A DNA stretch of 13,767 nucleotides, taken from positions 1-13,767 of the forward strand of contig CALQJX020000038.1 in NCBI GenBank assembly GCA_943331005.2. The letters run 5' to 3'. The notes under the pieces are model-generated. The model did not search any database and was not told the DNA's origin. It worked only from the letters and a program-made list of their open reading frames with translations. Of the stretch, positions 1 to 7,852 are shown piece after piece; position 1 is the first letter of the stretch, and every line of letters starts with the position of its first letter. Made by a program: the position numbers and the translations under genes. Origin of the DNA: Bordetella parapertussis (GTDB lineage Bacteria > Bacteroidota > Bacteroidia > Chitinophagales > Chitinophagaceae).

Positions 1-851
1 TGAACATTGACAACATCAGTATCACTAACAATGCAGGTACCTGCTGTTGTGGCGGATGCACAACAAGCACAGACACTATTCCAACTCAGGATGACCACCT
101 GACACTTGGTAACCCCAGCTCTGCTACAACAGGCAGTACAGATTCTAATAACTATTTAATGATCAAACATCAGTATGCCCTATCGTACAACAACTCGAAA
201 GGAAGGGCAAACTGGGTCTGCTGGCACCTAAGCATGGCTTGGAAAGGCACAGCCGACAGATGCGACTGCTTTACCCAGGACGGCACACTACCCTCTGGTT
301 TCTTCAGGGCATCTACTTCTCATTACACATCCACTGGTTTCGACAGGGGACATCTTTGCCCATCAGACGACCGTGACCTGAGCGACTCGGACAATGCAGC
401 TACTTTCAAAATGACCAACATCATACCTCAGGCACCAGACCTGAATCAGGTAACATGGCTGGCACTGGAAAACTACTGTCGCAACCTAATTACACATGGC
501 AACGAATTGTACATTATTTCCGGTGGTTATGGATCCGGAGGGTCAGGGTCTTTGGGTGGCACCACCTACACCATTGGCCCATCGGGTCGCATACACGTAC
601 CTGCTCATTACTGGAAGATCATTGTTGTACTCCCAGTCGGCAGCAGTGACCTTTCACGTGTATCTACAGGTACCAGGGTCATAGCAGTAGATATGCCAAA
701 CGTACAAACTGTAACTGCACATACGTGGGACTACTACAGAACCACCACCGATGCTATAGAAGCAATAACAGGTTTCAATTTCCTGTCAAATGTGTCTACT
801 ACTATCCAAAGTGCTATTGAATCAACTGTAGATTCAGGACCAACTTACTAG
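1..851 (+). CDS. DNA/RNA non-specific endonuclease (NUC1 family), 5' end missing
   Basis: The frame is open from the left edge (first whole codon at 3), so the start lies outside the window; the first internal ATG is at 159. Counting from that Met, the active-site motif D-R-G-H lies at residues 62-65 (nt 342-353), with His65 the general base. It is followed by TNIIPQAPDLNQ (86-97), whose Asn96 is the expected Mg2+ ligand, and by Glu104 in the W..LE motif. This is the sugar-non-specific Serratia-type nuclease family, whose secreted members cut DNA and RNA. The segment upstream of Met159 (N-rich, then a Cys cluster and a DDHLTLGNPS stretch) precedes the catalytic core, so Met159 is not the true start. 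The core has extra cysteines (21, 35, 37, 67, 107), which suggests disulfides and an extracytoplasmic location (inference). It converges with the lysR gene; no clear terminator is seen in 852-954. Confidence 0.93.
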   Translation, partial: NIDNISITNNAGTCCCGGCTTSTDTIPTQDDHLTLGNPSSATTGSTDSNNYLMIKHQYALSYNNSKGRANWVCWHLSMAWKGTADRCDCFTQDGTLPSGFFRASTSHYTSTGFDRGHLCPSDDRDLSDSDNAATFKMTNIIPQAPDLNQVTWLALENYCRNLITHGNELYIISGGYGSGGSGSLGGTTYTIGPSGRIHVPAHYWKIIVVLPVGSSDLSRVSTGTRVIAVDMPNVQTVTAHTWDYYRTTTDAIEAITGFNFLSNVSTTIQSAIESTVDSGPTY

Positions 852-954
852 TTAAGGACTAATCCATATGGTATTCAGATAAAGTAACAATGGATCTCTG
901 ACTGAAAGGAATGATAGAATCCGGATGTGCAATACAATAATGTGCTAACCGGCA

Positions 955-1878
955 CTAATACTGTTCAAACCAATCGAATTTGTTCATTATTATGTTATTC
1001 TTTTCCTTGCTTACGTATTCCAGATAAGCTTTTGCGGCAGAAGAGAATTTTTTATTCTTTAACCAGATCAGATGCCAATGCGTTTTGATTGGAAATTTCT
1101 TCATAGGAATGATTTGCATTTCACCATTGCCTAATTCATTCTTAATTCCTATCAGTGGCATAATTGACGAACCCAAACCGGCAACTATAGCTTGTTTAAC
1201 AGCTTCATTAGAGGTTAGTTCCATTTTTTTCAACACCTGCAATTTATTAGAATGAATAAACTGCTCCATTATCACGCGTGTCCCCGATCCGGATTCCCTG
1301 TATATCAAGGGCAATTCTTTAAATAAAGAATAATCATTTATCTTGTTCTTGACTACAGTTTCGGAACCTGTTACCAGGTATAGTTTGTTTTGCATCAGTT
1401 TTATACTCTCACAAGAAAGCGCTTCAGGCAGTACAGATACAAGTGAAAAATCCACATCATTATTTTCCAGACTTTCTATCACTTTAGCCTTATTGGTTAC
1501 ATCCATAGCAAGTTCTATGCCCGGATGCATTTTCAGAAAATCTGCAAGAAAGTATGGCATTACATATTTACCTGTAGAGACAATAGAAATTTTCAATCTT
1601 CCAGTCAATTGCCCCTTATGCGCTTGCGTCTTATAATTAAGTTCATATACCCCTTCTAGAATTTTCTCTGCAGCGAGGGCAATTTCTTTCCCGAAATCGG
1701 TAACATATAGTTGCCTGCCCACAACTTCTGTAAGTGGCAGATCGAACTGATCCTGAAAGTTTTTGAGCTGTATAGAAACCGCAGGCTGCGTAAGATGCAG
1801 CATTTCCGCAGCCTTAGTAATACTTGCTGTTTGAGTAACCTTCAGAAATACATTTAACTGATTGAGGGTATAATTCAT
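955..1878 (-). CDS. LysR-family transcriptional regulator (CbbR/CysL-like)
   Basis: This 307-residue protein has the usual LysR length. Residues 1-60 form the winged helix-turn-helix, with the recognition region around 18-40 (SITKAAEMLHLTQPAVSIQL). A linker helix follows to about residue 85, and then a periplasmic-binding-protein-like effector domain (about 92-295) starting with RLKISIVSTGKYVMP. The TGKY.MP..LADF...HPGIEL pattern resembles the CbbR/CysL branch of LysR proteins, but the effector cannot be read from sequence. The gene is transcribed away from the PurK-like gene at 1985, the classic layout in which a LysR regulator represses itself and controls its divergent neighbour. A perfect Bacteroidota -7 element (TAACTTTG) sits 25 nt upstream of its ATG. 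The target genes proposed here (PurK-like and icd) are inferred from position only. Confidence 0.93.
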   Translation of the reverse strand: MNYTLNQLNVFLKVTQTASITKAAEMLHLTQPAVSIQLKNFQDQFDLPLTEVVGRQLYVTDFGKEIALAAEKILEGVYELNYKTQAHKGQLTGRLKISIVSTGKYVMPYFLADFLKMHPGIELAMDVTNKAKVIESLENNDVDFSLVSVLPEALSCESIKLMQNKLYLVTGSETVVKNKINDYSLFKELPLIYRESGSGTRVIMEQFIHSNKLQVLKKMELTSNEAVKQAIVAGLGSSIMPLIGIKNELGNGEMQIIPMKKFPIKTHWHLIWLKNKKFSSAAKAYLEYVSKEKNNIIMNKFDWFEQY

Positions 1879-1984
1879 AAATATATTTTATGGTTTTCAT
1901 TGCAAAGTTAAATAAAATCTAATGAATAACTTGTTTCACATTTGCAGCAGGAAATAATTTTTAGGTCTAGATGTAACGAAGCAT
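1879..1984. promoter_or_regulatory. Divergent promoter region between lysR and the PurK-like gene
   Basis: On the minus strand, TAACTTTGCA (1910-1901) exactly matches the Bacteroidota -7 element TAnnTTTG and would start lysR RNA with a leader of about 20 nt. On the plus strand, CACATTTGCA (1937-1946) matches it with one mismatch and is the likely -7 box of the PurK-like gene. The two TTTGCA ends form an inverted repeat (1901-1906 and 1941-1946) with centres 40 bp apart, about four helical turns. No convincing -33 TTTG is visible for either promoter. A LysR T-N11-A site is expected here but no single best candidate stands out. Confidence 0.55.
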
Positions 1985-3076
1985 ATGGCAGAACAATACA
2001 AAATTGGAATAATCGGATCAGCGCAGTGGGCAGAAAAAATAATACCATTTGCTGTTGAGTCGGGCATGCAAATACTCGTATTAGAAAACGACAGGAAGCT
2101 ACATTCAAGCGGAAACATCTGCTTTGAGCAAGGTGACCCGTTAAAATATGAAGATGTTTTGAAATTTGGCGAACAGGTAGCTATCCTGAAAGTTGGAACT
2201 GAATATATTAACATCCAGGCACTTAAGGAACTGCAACAAAGCGGCACTATGGTCTACCCTACTCCGGAGATTATAGAGCTGATTCAGGATAAACAACTTC
2301 AGAAGGAATTCTTTATGGAAAAAGATCTGCCATTTGTTGCGCGATGGATAATATCTGAAAACAAACATGAACTGAGCGACAATGAAAAAGATAATAGCTA
2401 CACATCTGCACAGAGTGACAAAGATCTGATATCGGTACAAACCTGGCAAAACAGCTTCGCAAATCCGGAGAAGGAAGAAATTACGATACAGACATTGAAA
2501 CCCAAACGTGAGATCCATGTTTCTATATCCAGAAATGAAGCCGGTATAATAGAATGCTACGAGCCGGCAATTATGATCATGGAGCAGGAAAGAATATTTT
2601 TCGACTTCGACATATATCAACCAGATATAACAAGAGATATAGCAATGACGGCTTGTGAACTTGCAGCCAAAGTCGCAGAAGCCATAAACCTAAGGGGTTT
2701 GATGATCGTAGAATTGCTGTTAGCTGCAAATGGTAAGCTATATATAAACGATCTATCAATAAGCAGTCAGAAAAATAGATCTAATGCACAGTTAAGTCAC
2801 AGAAAAACCAAATCTGCACTTCTAAAGGAATTACTGATCAAGCAAACTGTGCAAAGAGTTAACAAAGATGAACTGACCATTCTGGAACCACTCGCCTACC
2901 GAAAACAAATTATCGTTCAATCATTAAAAACCATACTCTGCACTAACGATTTTCATACACAATTTCATAAGCAGATAAATAGATCTCGATACGAAAAGTA
3001 TATAAATATAAACGAAGATTTTATTGAAGAAAAGCTATCAAAGGCCATAATGATACAGCATTTGCTACTGGCTTGA
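1985..3076 (+). CDS. Degenerate PurK-like ATP-grasp protein
   Basis: The 363-residue protein follows the layout of PurK (N5-carboxyaminoimidazole ribonucleotide synthase, which joins bicarbonate to AIR using ATP). Residues 5-100 match the N-terminal domain, including the FEQGD, FGEQV, VYPTPEIIELIQDK and LQKEFF stretches. Residues 165-260 match the central ATP-grasp half, with REIHVSISRNEAGIIECYE, a KVAEAINLRGLMIVEL helix-strand unit (Glu243) and YIND. Key catalytic parts are altered. The N-terminal GGGQLG-type turn reads GSAQWA (11-16). The Gly-rich VxKxxxGGYDGxG loop is replaced by a polar insert at about 124-150. The NEVAPRPHNSGHHT metal and substrate motif reads IND followed by a Ser/Asn/Lys-rich stretch (254-271). 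It is therefore probably not a working AIR carboxylase; a sensory, scaffold or altered-substrate role is inference. The icd gene begins 66 bp downstream on the same strand. Confidence 0.8.
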   Translation: MAEQYKIGIIGSAQWAEKIIPFAVESGMQILVLENDRKLHSSGNICFEQGDPLKYEDVLKFGEQVAILKVGTEYINIQALKELQQSGTMVYPTPEIIELIQDKQLQKEFFMEKDLPFVARWIISENKHELSDNEKDNSYTSAQSDKDLISVQTWQNSFANPEKEEITIQTLKPKREIHVSISRNEAGIIECYEPAIMIMEQERIFFDFDIYQPDITRDIAMTACELAAKVAEAINLRGLMIVELLLAANGKLYINDLSISSQKNRSNAQLSHRKTKSALLKELLIKQTVQRVNKDELTILEPLAYRKQIIVQSLKTILCTNDFHTQFHKQINRSRYEKYININEDFIEEKLSKAIMIQHLLLA

Positions 3077-3142
3077 TGATTGCTTATTCTCTAGCTAATT
3101 ATTGACTTTAAATATAATTATAATAACTAAAAACGATAAAAA

Positions 3143-4636
3143 ATGGAAAATCTAACACTGCAAAGCAATATCAAGAATCATTTAACAGAAGACAAGAAAA
3201 ATGTAACTGTAACCATAGCATATGGAGATGGTATTGGTCCGGAGATAATGAAGGCAACTTTGAAAGTACTGAAAGCATCAGGCGCAAGATTGAATTTTGA
3301 AGAAATAGAAATTGGCGAAAAAGTATACTTAAATGGCAATACTTCCGGTATAGAAACAGCAGCATGGGATTCGCTGAGAAAAACAAAAGTTTTCCTGAAA
3401 GCGCCTATTACTACTCCACAAGGAGGTGGCTTCAAGAGTATGAATGTGACCATAAGAAAAGTGTTGGGGCTTTATGCCAATATCAGGCCTTGTGTGTCAT
3501 ACCATCCATACATACAAACTAAACACCCGGTGATGGATGTTGTGATAGTAAGAGAAAATGAGGAAGACCTCTATGCAGGTATAGAGCATCAACAAACTGA
3601 TGAAGTTGTGCAATGTCTCAAACTCATCTCTAAACCGGGAACAGAGAAGATCATTCGTTATGCATTTGAATATGCTAAAGCATATAACCGCAAAAAGGTT
3701 ACCTGTTTTACTAAAGACAACATCATGAAAATGACTGATGGTCTTTTCCACAAAACTTTTGACCTTATTGGAGCCGAATATCCGGAAATTGAAAAAGAAC
3801 ATTGGATCATTGACATTGGTGCTGCAAAACTGGCAGACACGCCGGAACTGTTTGATGTAATAGTGATGCCCAACCTGTATGGAGATATCCTTAGCGATGT
3901 TGCCGCACAGATAACTGGTTCTGTGGGTTTGGGTGGAAGCGCTAATATAGGAGAGGGATTTGCTATGTTTGAAGCAATACATGGCTCGGCACCTGATATT
4001 GCCGGGAAAAATATTGCCAATCCATCCGGCTTACTACTTGGCGCCGTTCAAATGTTGGTGCATATCGGGCAGGGAGAAATAGCAGAAAAAATACATAATG
4101 CATGGCTCAGTACTATTGAAGATGGCATACACACTTCAGACATCTACGAGGCATCTTACTCTATTGCTAAAGTAGGTACTCAAGAATTTGCCGATGCTGT
4201 AATAGATCGGATGGAGCAGAAACCTACAAAATTCAAAGCGGTCGATTATTCCACTTCAGTAGCTGATTTCAATATTAAGATCTCACCTACCAAACGTGCA
4301 GTAAAAGAACTGGTTGGTGTAGATGTTTTTCTGCATCATCATGATAGAAATCCGGATGATCTAGCAAACCTTATAGCAGACCTGGATTCTTCAGGATTGA
4401 AACTTACAATGATAACTAACCGTGGTACTAAAGTATGGCCAAACGGCTTTCCTGAAACATTCTGTACAGACCATTGGAGATGCAGATTTAAAAATGAAAT
4501 GAAAAATGGTGTCAGCTATCAGGCAGTATTAGATCTTCTGCAAAAAATACACCACAGAAAACTTGATGTTATTAAAACAGAGAACCTCTACTTAATGGAT
4601 AATGTACCAATGTTTAGCGCAGGACAGGGACAATAG
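3143..4636 (+). CDS. icd: Isocitrate dehydrogenase, Thermus-type, with NAD-type coenzyme residues
   Basis: Catalyses oxidative decarboxylation of isocitrate to 2-oxoglutarate in the TCA cycle. The 497 residues match the long Thermus/Rickettsia-type enzymes, with a catalytic core to about 365 and the extra C-terminal domain at about 380-497. Substrate residues are present: Ser100 and Asn101 in KSMNVTIRKVLGLYANIRP (99-116), Arg105, Arg115, Arg137, Tyr144 and Lys191. The family signature NLYGDILSD (244-252) carries the metal Asp248 and Asp252. The coenzyme loop reads HGSAPDIAGKNIANP (280-294). NADP enzymes of this superfamily usually have Lys-Tyr where this one has Asp285-Ile286; Asp-Ile is typical of NAD-dependent members, so a default NADP annotation may be wrong. 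An AT-rich stretch with TTGACTTT and TATAAT-like elements lies at about 3101-3125, so the gene may have its own promoter besides read-through from the PurK-like gene. Confidence 0.95.
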   Translation: MENLTLQSNIKNHLTEDKKNVTVTIAYGDGIGPEIMKATLKVLKASGARLNFEEIEIGEKVYLNGNTSGIETAAWDSLRKTKVFLKAPITTPQGGGFKSMNVTIRKVLGLYANIRPCVSYHPYIQTKHPVMDVVIVRENEEDLYAGIEHQQTDEVVQCLKLISKPGTEKIIRYAFEYAKAYNRKKVTCFTKDNIMKMTDGLFHKTFDLIGAEYPEIEKEHWIIDIGAAKLADTPELFDVIVMPNLYGDILSDVAAQITGSVGLGGSANIGEGFAMFEAIHGSAPDIAGKNIANPSGLLLGAVQMLVHIGQGEIAEKIHNAWLSTIEDGIHTSDIYEASYSIAKVGTQEFADAVIDRMEQKPTKFKAVDYSTSVADFNIKISPTKRAVKELVGVDVFLHHHDRNPDDLANLIADLDSSGLKLTMITNRGTKVWPNGFPETFCTDHWRCRFKNEMKNGVSYQAVLDLLQKIHHRKLDVIKTENLYLMDNVPMFSAGQGQ

Positions 4637-4740
4637 AAAAAGTAACAAAGGGCAAAGACAATCACCACAGCCCTGAATTATAGCAAAGGGGGAAGATGCA
4701 AGATAACAATTGCAATACCTGAATATTATTTATAGCATTT

Positions 4741-5706
4741 ATGAATTACGATACTAGAATTGGAACTGATAGCTCAGTTGCAAAACATTTACTTGATAAT
4801 GAAGAGATAGTAGCAATTCCTACAGAAACTGTTTATGGACTTGCCGCAAATGCATTCAGCGAGAAAGCAGTAAAAAAAGTTTATGAGGCAAAAAAGCGAC
4901 CAGCTAATAATCCATTGATAGTTCATGTAAGTAGTAAAGAAAGACTACAAGAGCTAACAAAAGATATCAATGACAAGGCTACAATATTGATAGATAATTT
5001 TATGCCTGGCCCGTTGACACTTCTGTTACCTAAGAATGAGTTGATACCAGATTTCGTTACTTCGGGTCTGCCGGATGTTGCAATAAGGATCCCTTATCAT
5101 CCGTTAACAGCAAAACTTTTGTCGCTCTTAGATTATCCTCTCGCAGCACCCAGTGCCAATCCATTTGGGTACATAAGTCCCACAAATGCATTGCATGTTT
5201 TTGAGCAGATGAATTCAAAGATCCCATACATACTAGATGGCGGACAATGTAATAAAGGTATAGAATCAACTATTGTTGGGTTTAAGCAAGGAGATGTTGT
5301 TGTTTACAGAGCCGGATCTGTAACAATAGGGGCGATAGAATCATTGGTTGGTAAAGTTACCCTGAATACAGATACTGAAAAAGTAGTTGCCCCGGGTATG
5401 TTCAGGAAACATTATTCACCCCATACACCACTTATTGTTACTGATGATCTTGGCGAGGCTATTGCAGCAAACAAAGAAAGAAAAATTGGTATAATAACAT
5501 ACGACTATTATCATACTGACTACCCCACCGATCATCAGATACTATTAGGCAAATCAGTGCACATGGCTGAAGTAGCTCAAAATCTTTACTCGGCTTTACA
5601 TAAAATGGACGCTTCGTGTTTTGATCTTATAATCGTAAAGAAGTTACCTGAAACAGACCTTGGTATTGCCATCAACGAAAAACTCTATAGAGCAGCAGTA
5701 ATTTAG
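4741..5706 (+). CDS. sua5: L-threonylcarbamoyladenylate synthase (Sua5 type)
   Basis: Makes threonylcarbamoyl-AMP from threonine, bicarbonate and ATP, the first step of the t6A37 modification of ANN-decoding tRNAs. The YrdC/TsaC fold fills residues 10-200, with PTETVYGL (27-34), KKRPANNPLIVHV (51-63), PGPLTLLLP (89-97), the VAIRIPYHPL strand (113-122), APSAN (136-140) and IESTIV (174-179). The linker APGMFRKHYSPHTPL (217-231) and a C-terminal Sua5 domain to 321 show the two-domain Sua5 form rather than short TsaC. ATG 4741 is chosen because it leaves the normal short N-terminus. The 104-bp gap after icd contains a purine-rich run (about 4684-4696) but no clear promoter or terminator. The dihydroorotase gene starts 4 nt after the stop, so the two are translated from one mRNA. 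Confidence 0.95.
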   Translation: MNYDTRIGTDSSVAKHLLDNEEIVAIPTETVYGLAANAFSEKAVKKVYEAKKRPANNPLIVHVSSKERLQELTKDINDKATILIDNFMPGPLTLLLPKNELIPDFVTSGLPDVAIRIPYHPLTAKLLSLLDYPLAAPSANPFGYISPTNALHVFEQMNSKIPYILDGGQCNKGIESTIVGFKQGDVVVYRAGSVTIGAIESLVGKVTLNTDTEKVVAPGMFRKHYSPHTPLIVTDDLGEAIAANKERKIGIITYDYYHTDYPTDHQILLGKSVHMAEVAQNLYSALHKMDASCFDLIIVKKLPETDLGIAINEKLYRAAVI

Positions 5707-5710
5707 ATTT

Positions 5711-7066
5711 ATGAGATCCATTTTAATAAAGCAGCCGACAATCATTAACGAAGGCAGATCTTTCATAGCAGATGTGTTGATCGTTAACGGGCAAATAATG
5801 CAAATCGGCAAAATAGCCCAATCGGCAGAGTACAATATAATAGATGCCACTGGAATGTATCTGCTACCCGGAGTAATTGATACGCACGTACATTTCAGAG
5901 AACCCGGACTAACATATAAGGGTGATATATGCTCCGAATCTAAAGCTGCTGTTGCCGGTGGAGTAACCTCATTTTTCGATATGCCCAATTCGGTTCCGAA
6001 CGCAGTAACCGTTGAGGAAATTCTTAATAAAATAAAACTGGGCAGTCAACGATCTTTAGCGAATTATGGTTTCTATTTTGGGGCTACTTCTACAAATAGA
6101 GACCTGATTGAATTAGCACTTGAACATGGTGCATGTGGCATAACTGATGATGGCCTGTATTTTACAAATACAGAAAGTTTACTGGTAGAACAACCTGAGT
6201 TATTAAAATATATACTCAATAACACAACGGCAGTTGTTTCAATTCATAGTGAATTCGAAAAAGTTGTAATGACCAATCTGAATAATGCGCTTCATACTTT
6301 TGGAAATAATATACCTGTTTCAGCCCATTCAAATATCAGAAGCGAAGCAGCTTGCGTATCGGCTACTGAACTGGCTTTGAAAATAGCCAGAGAAACAACA
6401 GGACGACTTCATGTTTTACATCTATCAACCGGTAAAGAAGCGCAAATGTTTGAGTCCGGCAGAGATATAAAAAATAAACGAATCACTTCAGAGGTTTGTG
6501 TACATCATTTATGGTTTTCGGAGGAAGACTATGAAAAACTGGGGGCAAAAATAAAATGGAATCCTTCAATTAAAGCTGCTACAGATAAAGAGCAATTGCT
6601 TAAAGCATTGATAGATGACAGAATTGATATTGTCAGTACAGACCATGCGCCACATTTATTAGCTGAAAAAGAACGCAATTATTCAGAAAGCCCGGGAGGT
6701 GCACCCATGATCCAGCATTCATTGCTGGTAATGTTAGAGTTTGTAAAACAAGGAAAAATATCTATTGAAAAAGTAGTTGAAAAAATGTGTCATAATCCGG
6801 CATTGCTGTTTGACATCAGCAAAAGAGGTTTCATCAGGGAAGGCTATCATGCTGATATTGTTATAATTGACCCTAATTGCAAATACGTAGTAAATAAATC
6901 AAATGTATTATATAAATGTGGCTGGTCTCCACTTGAAAACTATCAGTTTTCGACATCTGTCTTTTGTACTATAGTAAATGGACAAATAGCATATATAAAC
7001 GGATGTGTGAATGAAAAAAACAAAGGACAGCAATTATTATTTAATAGAGCTATTTATAAATCATGA
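5711..7066 (+). CDS. pyrC: Dihydroorotase, class I
   Basis: Interconverts N-carbamoyl-L-aspartate and dihydroorotate in pyrimidine synthesis. The 451-residue protein has an amidohydrolase TIM barrel flanked by N- and C-terminal beta segments. Visible metal and substrate residues are His59 and His61 in DTHVHFREPG (57-66), TDDG (145-148), His179 in SIHSE, His237 in LHVLHLST (233-240) and Asp311 in STDHAPH (309-315). The TDDG motif, without a nearby carboxylatable Lys, resembles the Aquifex/Bacillus class I enzymes, in which this Asp bridges or binds the metal. AGGVTSFFDMPN (82-93) is also typical of the family. It is coupled to sua5 (4-nt gap). A small membrane peptide gene follows 34 nt later. 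An inactive DHO-like paralogue is unlikely because all metal residues are kept. Confidence 0.93.
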   Translation: MRSILIKQPTIINEGRSFIADVLIVNGQIMQIGKIAQSAEYNIIDATGMYLLPGVIDTHVHFREPGLTYKGDICSESKAAVAGGVTSFFDMPNSVPNAVTVEEILNKIKLGSQRSLANYGFYFGATSTNRDLIELALEHGACGITDDGLYFTNTESLLVEQPELLKYILNNTTAVVSIHSEFEKVVMTNLNNALHTFGNNIPVSAHSNIRSEAACVSATELALKIARETTGRLHVLHLSTGKEAQMFESGRDIKNKRITSEVCVHHLWFSEEDYEKLGAKIKWNPSIKAATDKEQLLKALIDDRIDIVSTDHAPHLLAEKERNYSESPGGAPMIQHSLLVMLEFVKQGKISIEKVVEKMCHNPALLFDISKRGFIREGYHADIVIIDPNCKYVVNKSNVLYKCGWSPLENYQFSTSVFCTIVNGQIAYINGCVNEKNKGQQLLFNRAIYKS

Positions 7067-7100
7067 GATTGGCTCTGACAAATTAATAAAGATATAACTC

Positions 7101-7256
7101 ATGAAAAAATACATAATTATAATACAAACAACATTAATACTCCTTGGTATATTTCTTTCAACATACATTCAGAATGAAATATCCAGCCATCTTACATGGT
7201 CAGTGATCATAATTTTAGAATTACTACTTCTAAAAGAGCTATCACAAACAGGATAA
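7101..7256 (+). CDS. Small two-helix membrane peptide, unknown function
   Basis: An ATG at 7101 opens a 51-codon frame ending with TAA at 7254-7256. The peptide starts MKKYIIIIQTTLILLGIFLS and has two hydrophobic segments, about residues 4-22 and 33-45, separated by a polar NEISSH turn. It ends in a short polar tail (KELSQTG). It lies 34 nt after the dihydroorotase stop on the same strand and is probably the last gene of that unit. No family is recognised. Support is limited to hydrophobic periodicity, the Lys-Lys N-terminus and gene position; conservation would decide whether it is real. Confidence 0.5.
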   Translation: MKKYIIIIQTTLILLGIFLSTYIQNEISSHLTWSVIIILELLLLKELSQTG

Positions 7257-7380
7257 TTGTGTTTCAAAATATTTTAATTTAATTTTTATTTAATGCAAAG
7301 ACATGTAATTTAAATTAAATGCCTATCCTTTATGGTTTTAAGATCACTACTATCTGATGGTCTTGAACTTACGAAACTCC

Positions 7381-7419
7381 CTAAAAACAAAGAAGCTGCT
7401 CTGAAAAGAGCAGCTTCTT
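7381..7419 (-). terminator. Rho-independent terminator of the cold-shock gene
   Basis: A perfect 12-bp stem, AGAAGCTGCTCT (7391-7402) and its complement (7407-7418), extends by one A-T pair and encloses a 4-nt loop. Read on the minus strand, the hairpin is followed by TTGTTTTTAG. It begins 21 nt past the csp stop codon. Confidence 0.88.
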
Positions 7420-7439
7420 CAAAATGACTAGTGAAAAAT

Positions 7440-7631
7440 TTATATAACGGAAACGTTTACCGCATTCAAACCTTTTTGACCATTTTGCACATCATATGTT
7501 ACAGTGTCATTCTCGCGAATCTCGCTAACGAGACCTGAAACGTGAACGAAAACATCTGCACCACCTGTTGATGGGGAAATAAAACCAAAGCCTTTGGTTT
7601 CATTGAAAAACTTAACTGTACCTTGTTGCAT
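7440..7631 (-). CDS. Cold-shock domain protein (CspA family)
   Basis: This 63-residue single OB-fold domain binds single-stranded RNA or DNA and acts in the cytoplasm as an RNA chaperone. RNP1 is KGFGFI (13-18) and RNP2 is VFVHVS (27-32), with the usual start GTVKFFNETKGFGF. The length is near the usual 65-70 residues. It is a monocistronic minus-strand gene ending in a strong terminator. The leader of about 30 nt is AT-rich. A TACCTTTA box (7667-7660) is the best candidate -7 element. Whether it is cold-induced or constitutive cannot be told from the sequence. Confidence 0.95.
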   Translation of the reverse strand: MQQGTVKFFNETKGFGFISPSTGGADVFVHVSGLVSEIRENDTVTYDVQNGQKGLNAVNVSVI

Positions 7632-7659
7632 TCTTAAAATTTAAAATATTAATAAAGTA

Positions 7660-7667
7660 TAAAGGTA
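7660..7667 (-). promoter_or_regulatory. Possible -7 element of the cold-shock gene
   Basis: TACCTTTA on the minus strand matches the Bacteroidota -7 consensus TAnnTTTG at all but the last base and lies 29 nt upstream of the start codon. The -33 element is weak: a TTTC lies 16 nt further upstream. Confidence 0.35.
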
Positions 7668-7852
7668 CACACTAAAATTTAAGGAAACTAATAATATTTC
7701 TCCTCTTAACACAACATTGGCTATTTATAACAAAATCGTCAAAAGTATAAATCGCTATTTTTCAAAGAAATAATAGTTTACATGCTGCTACTGATATTGG
7801 TCAATCATTATCAGCTGGAGATAGAGTAACTTAGAACATTAATGCAAGAACA

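Noticed and set aside
3497..3982. A 161-codon minus-strand frame inside icd
   Set aside because: It is fully antisense to the clearly real isocitrate dehydrogenase gene and shows no recognisable domain.
7270..7322. AT-only inverted repeats (TTTAATTTAA and TTTAAATTAAA)
   Set aside because: Pairs made only of A and T are expected by chance in such AT-rich DNA.
7339..7364. Weak hairpin AAGATCA/TGGTCTT as a terminator for the sua5-pyrC unit
   Set aside because: Seven pairs including a wobble, with no T-run after it on the plus strand; too weak to call.
7783..7830. A tiny plus-strand frame (MLLLILVNHYQLEIE) upstream of the exporter ATPase
   Set aside because: Fifteen codons without a recognisable role; it could be a leader peptide but nothing supports this.
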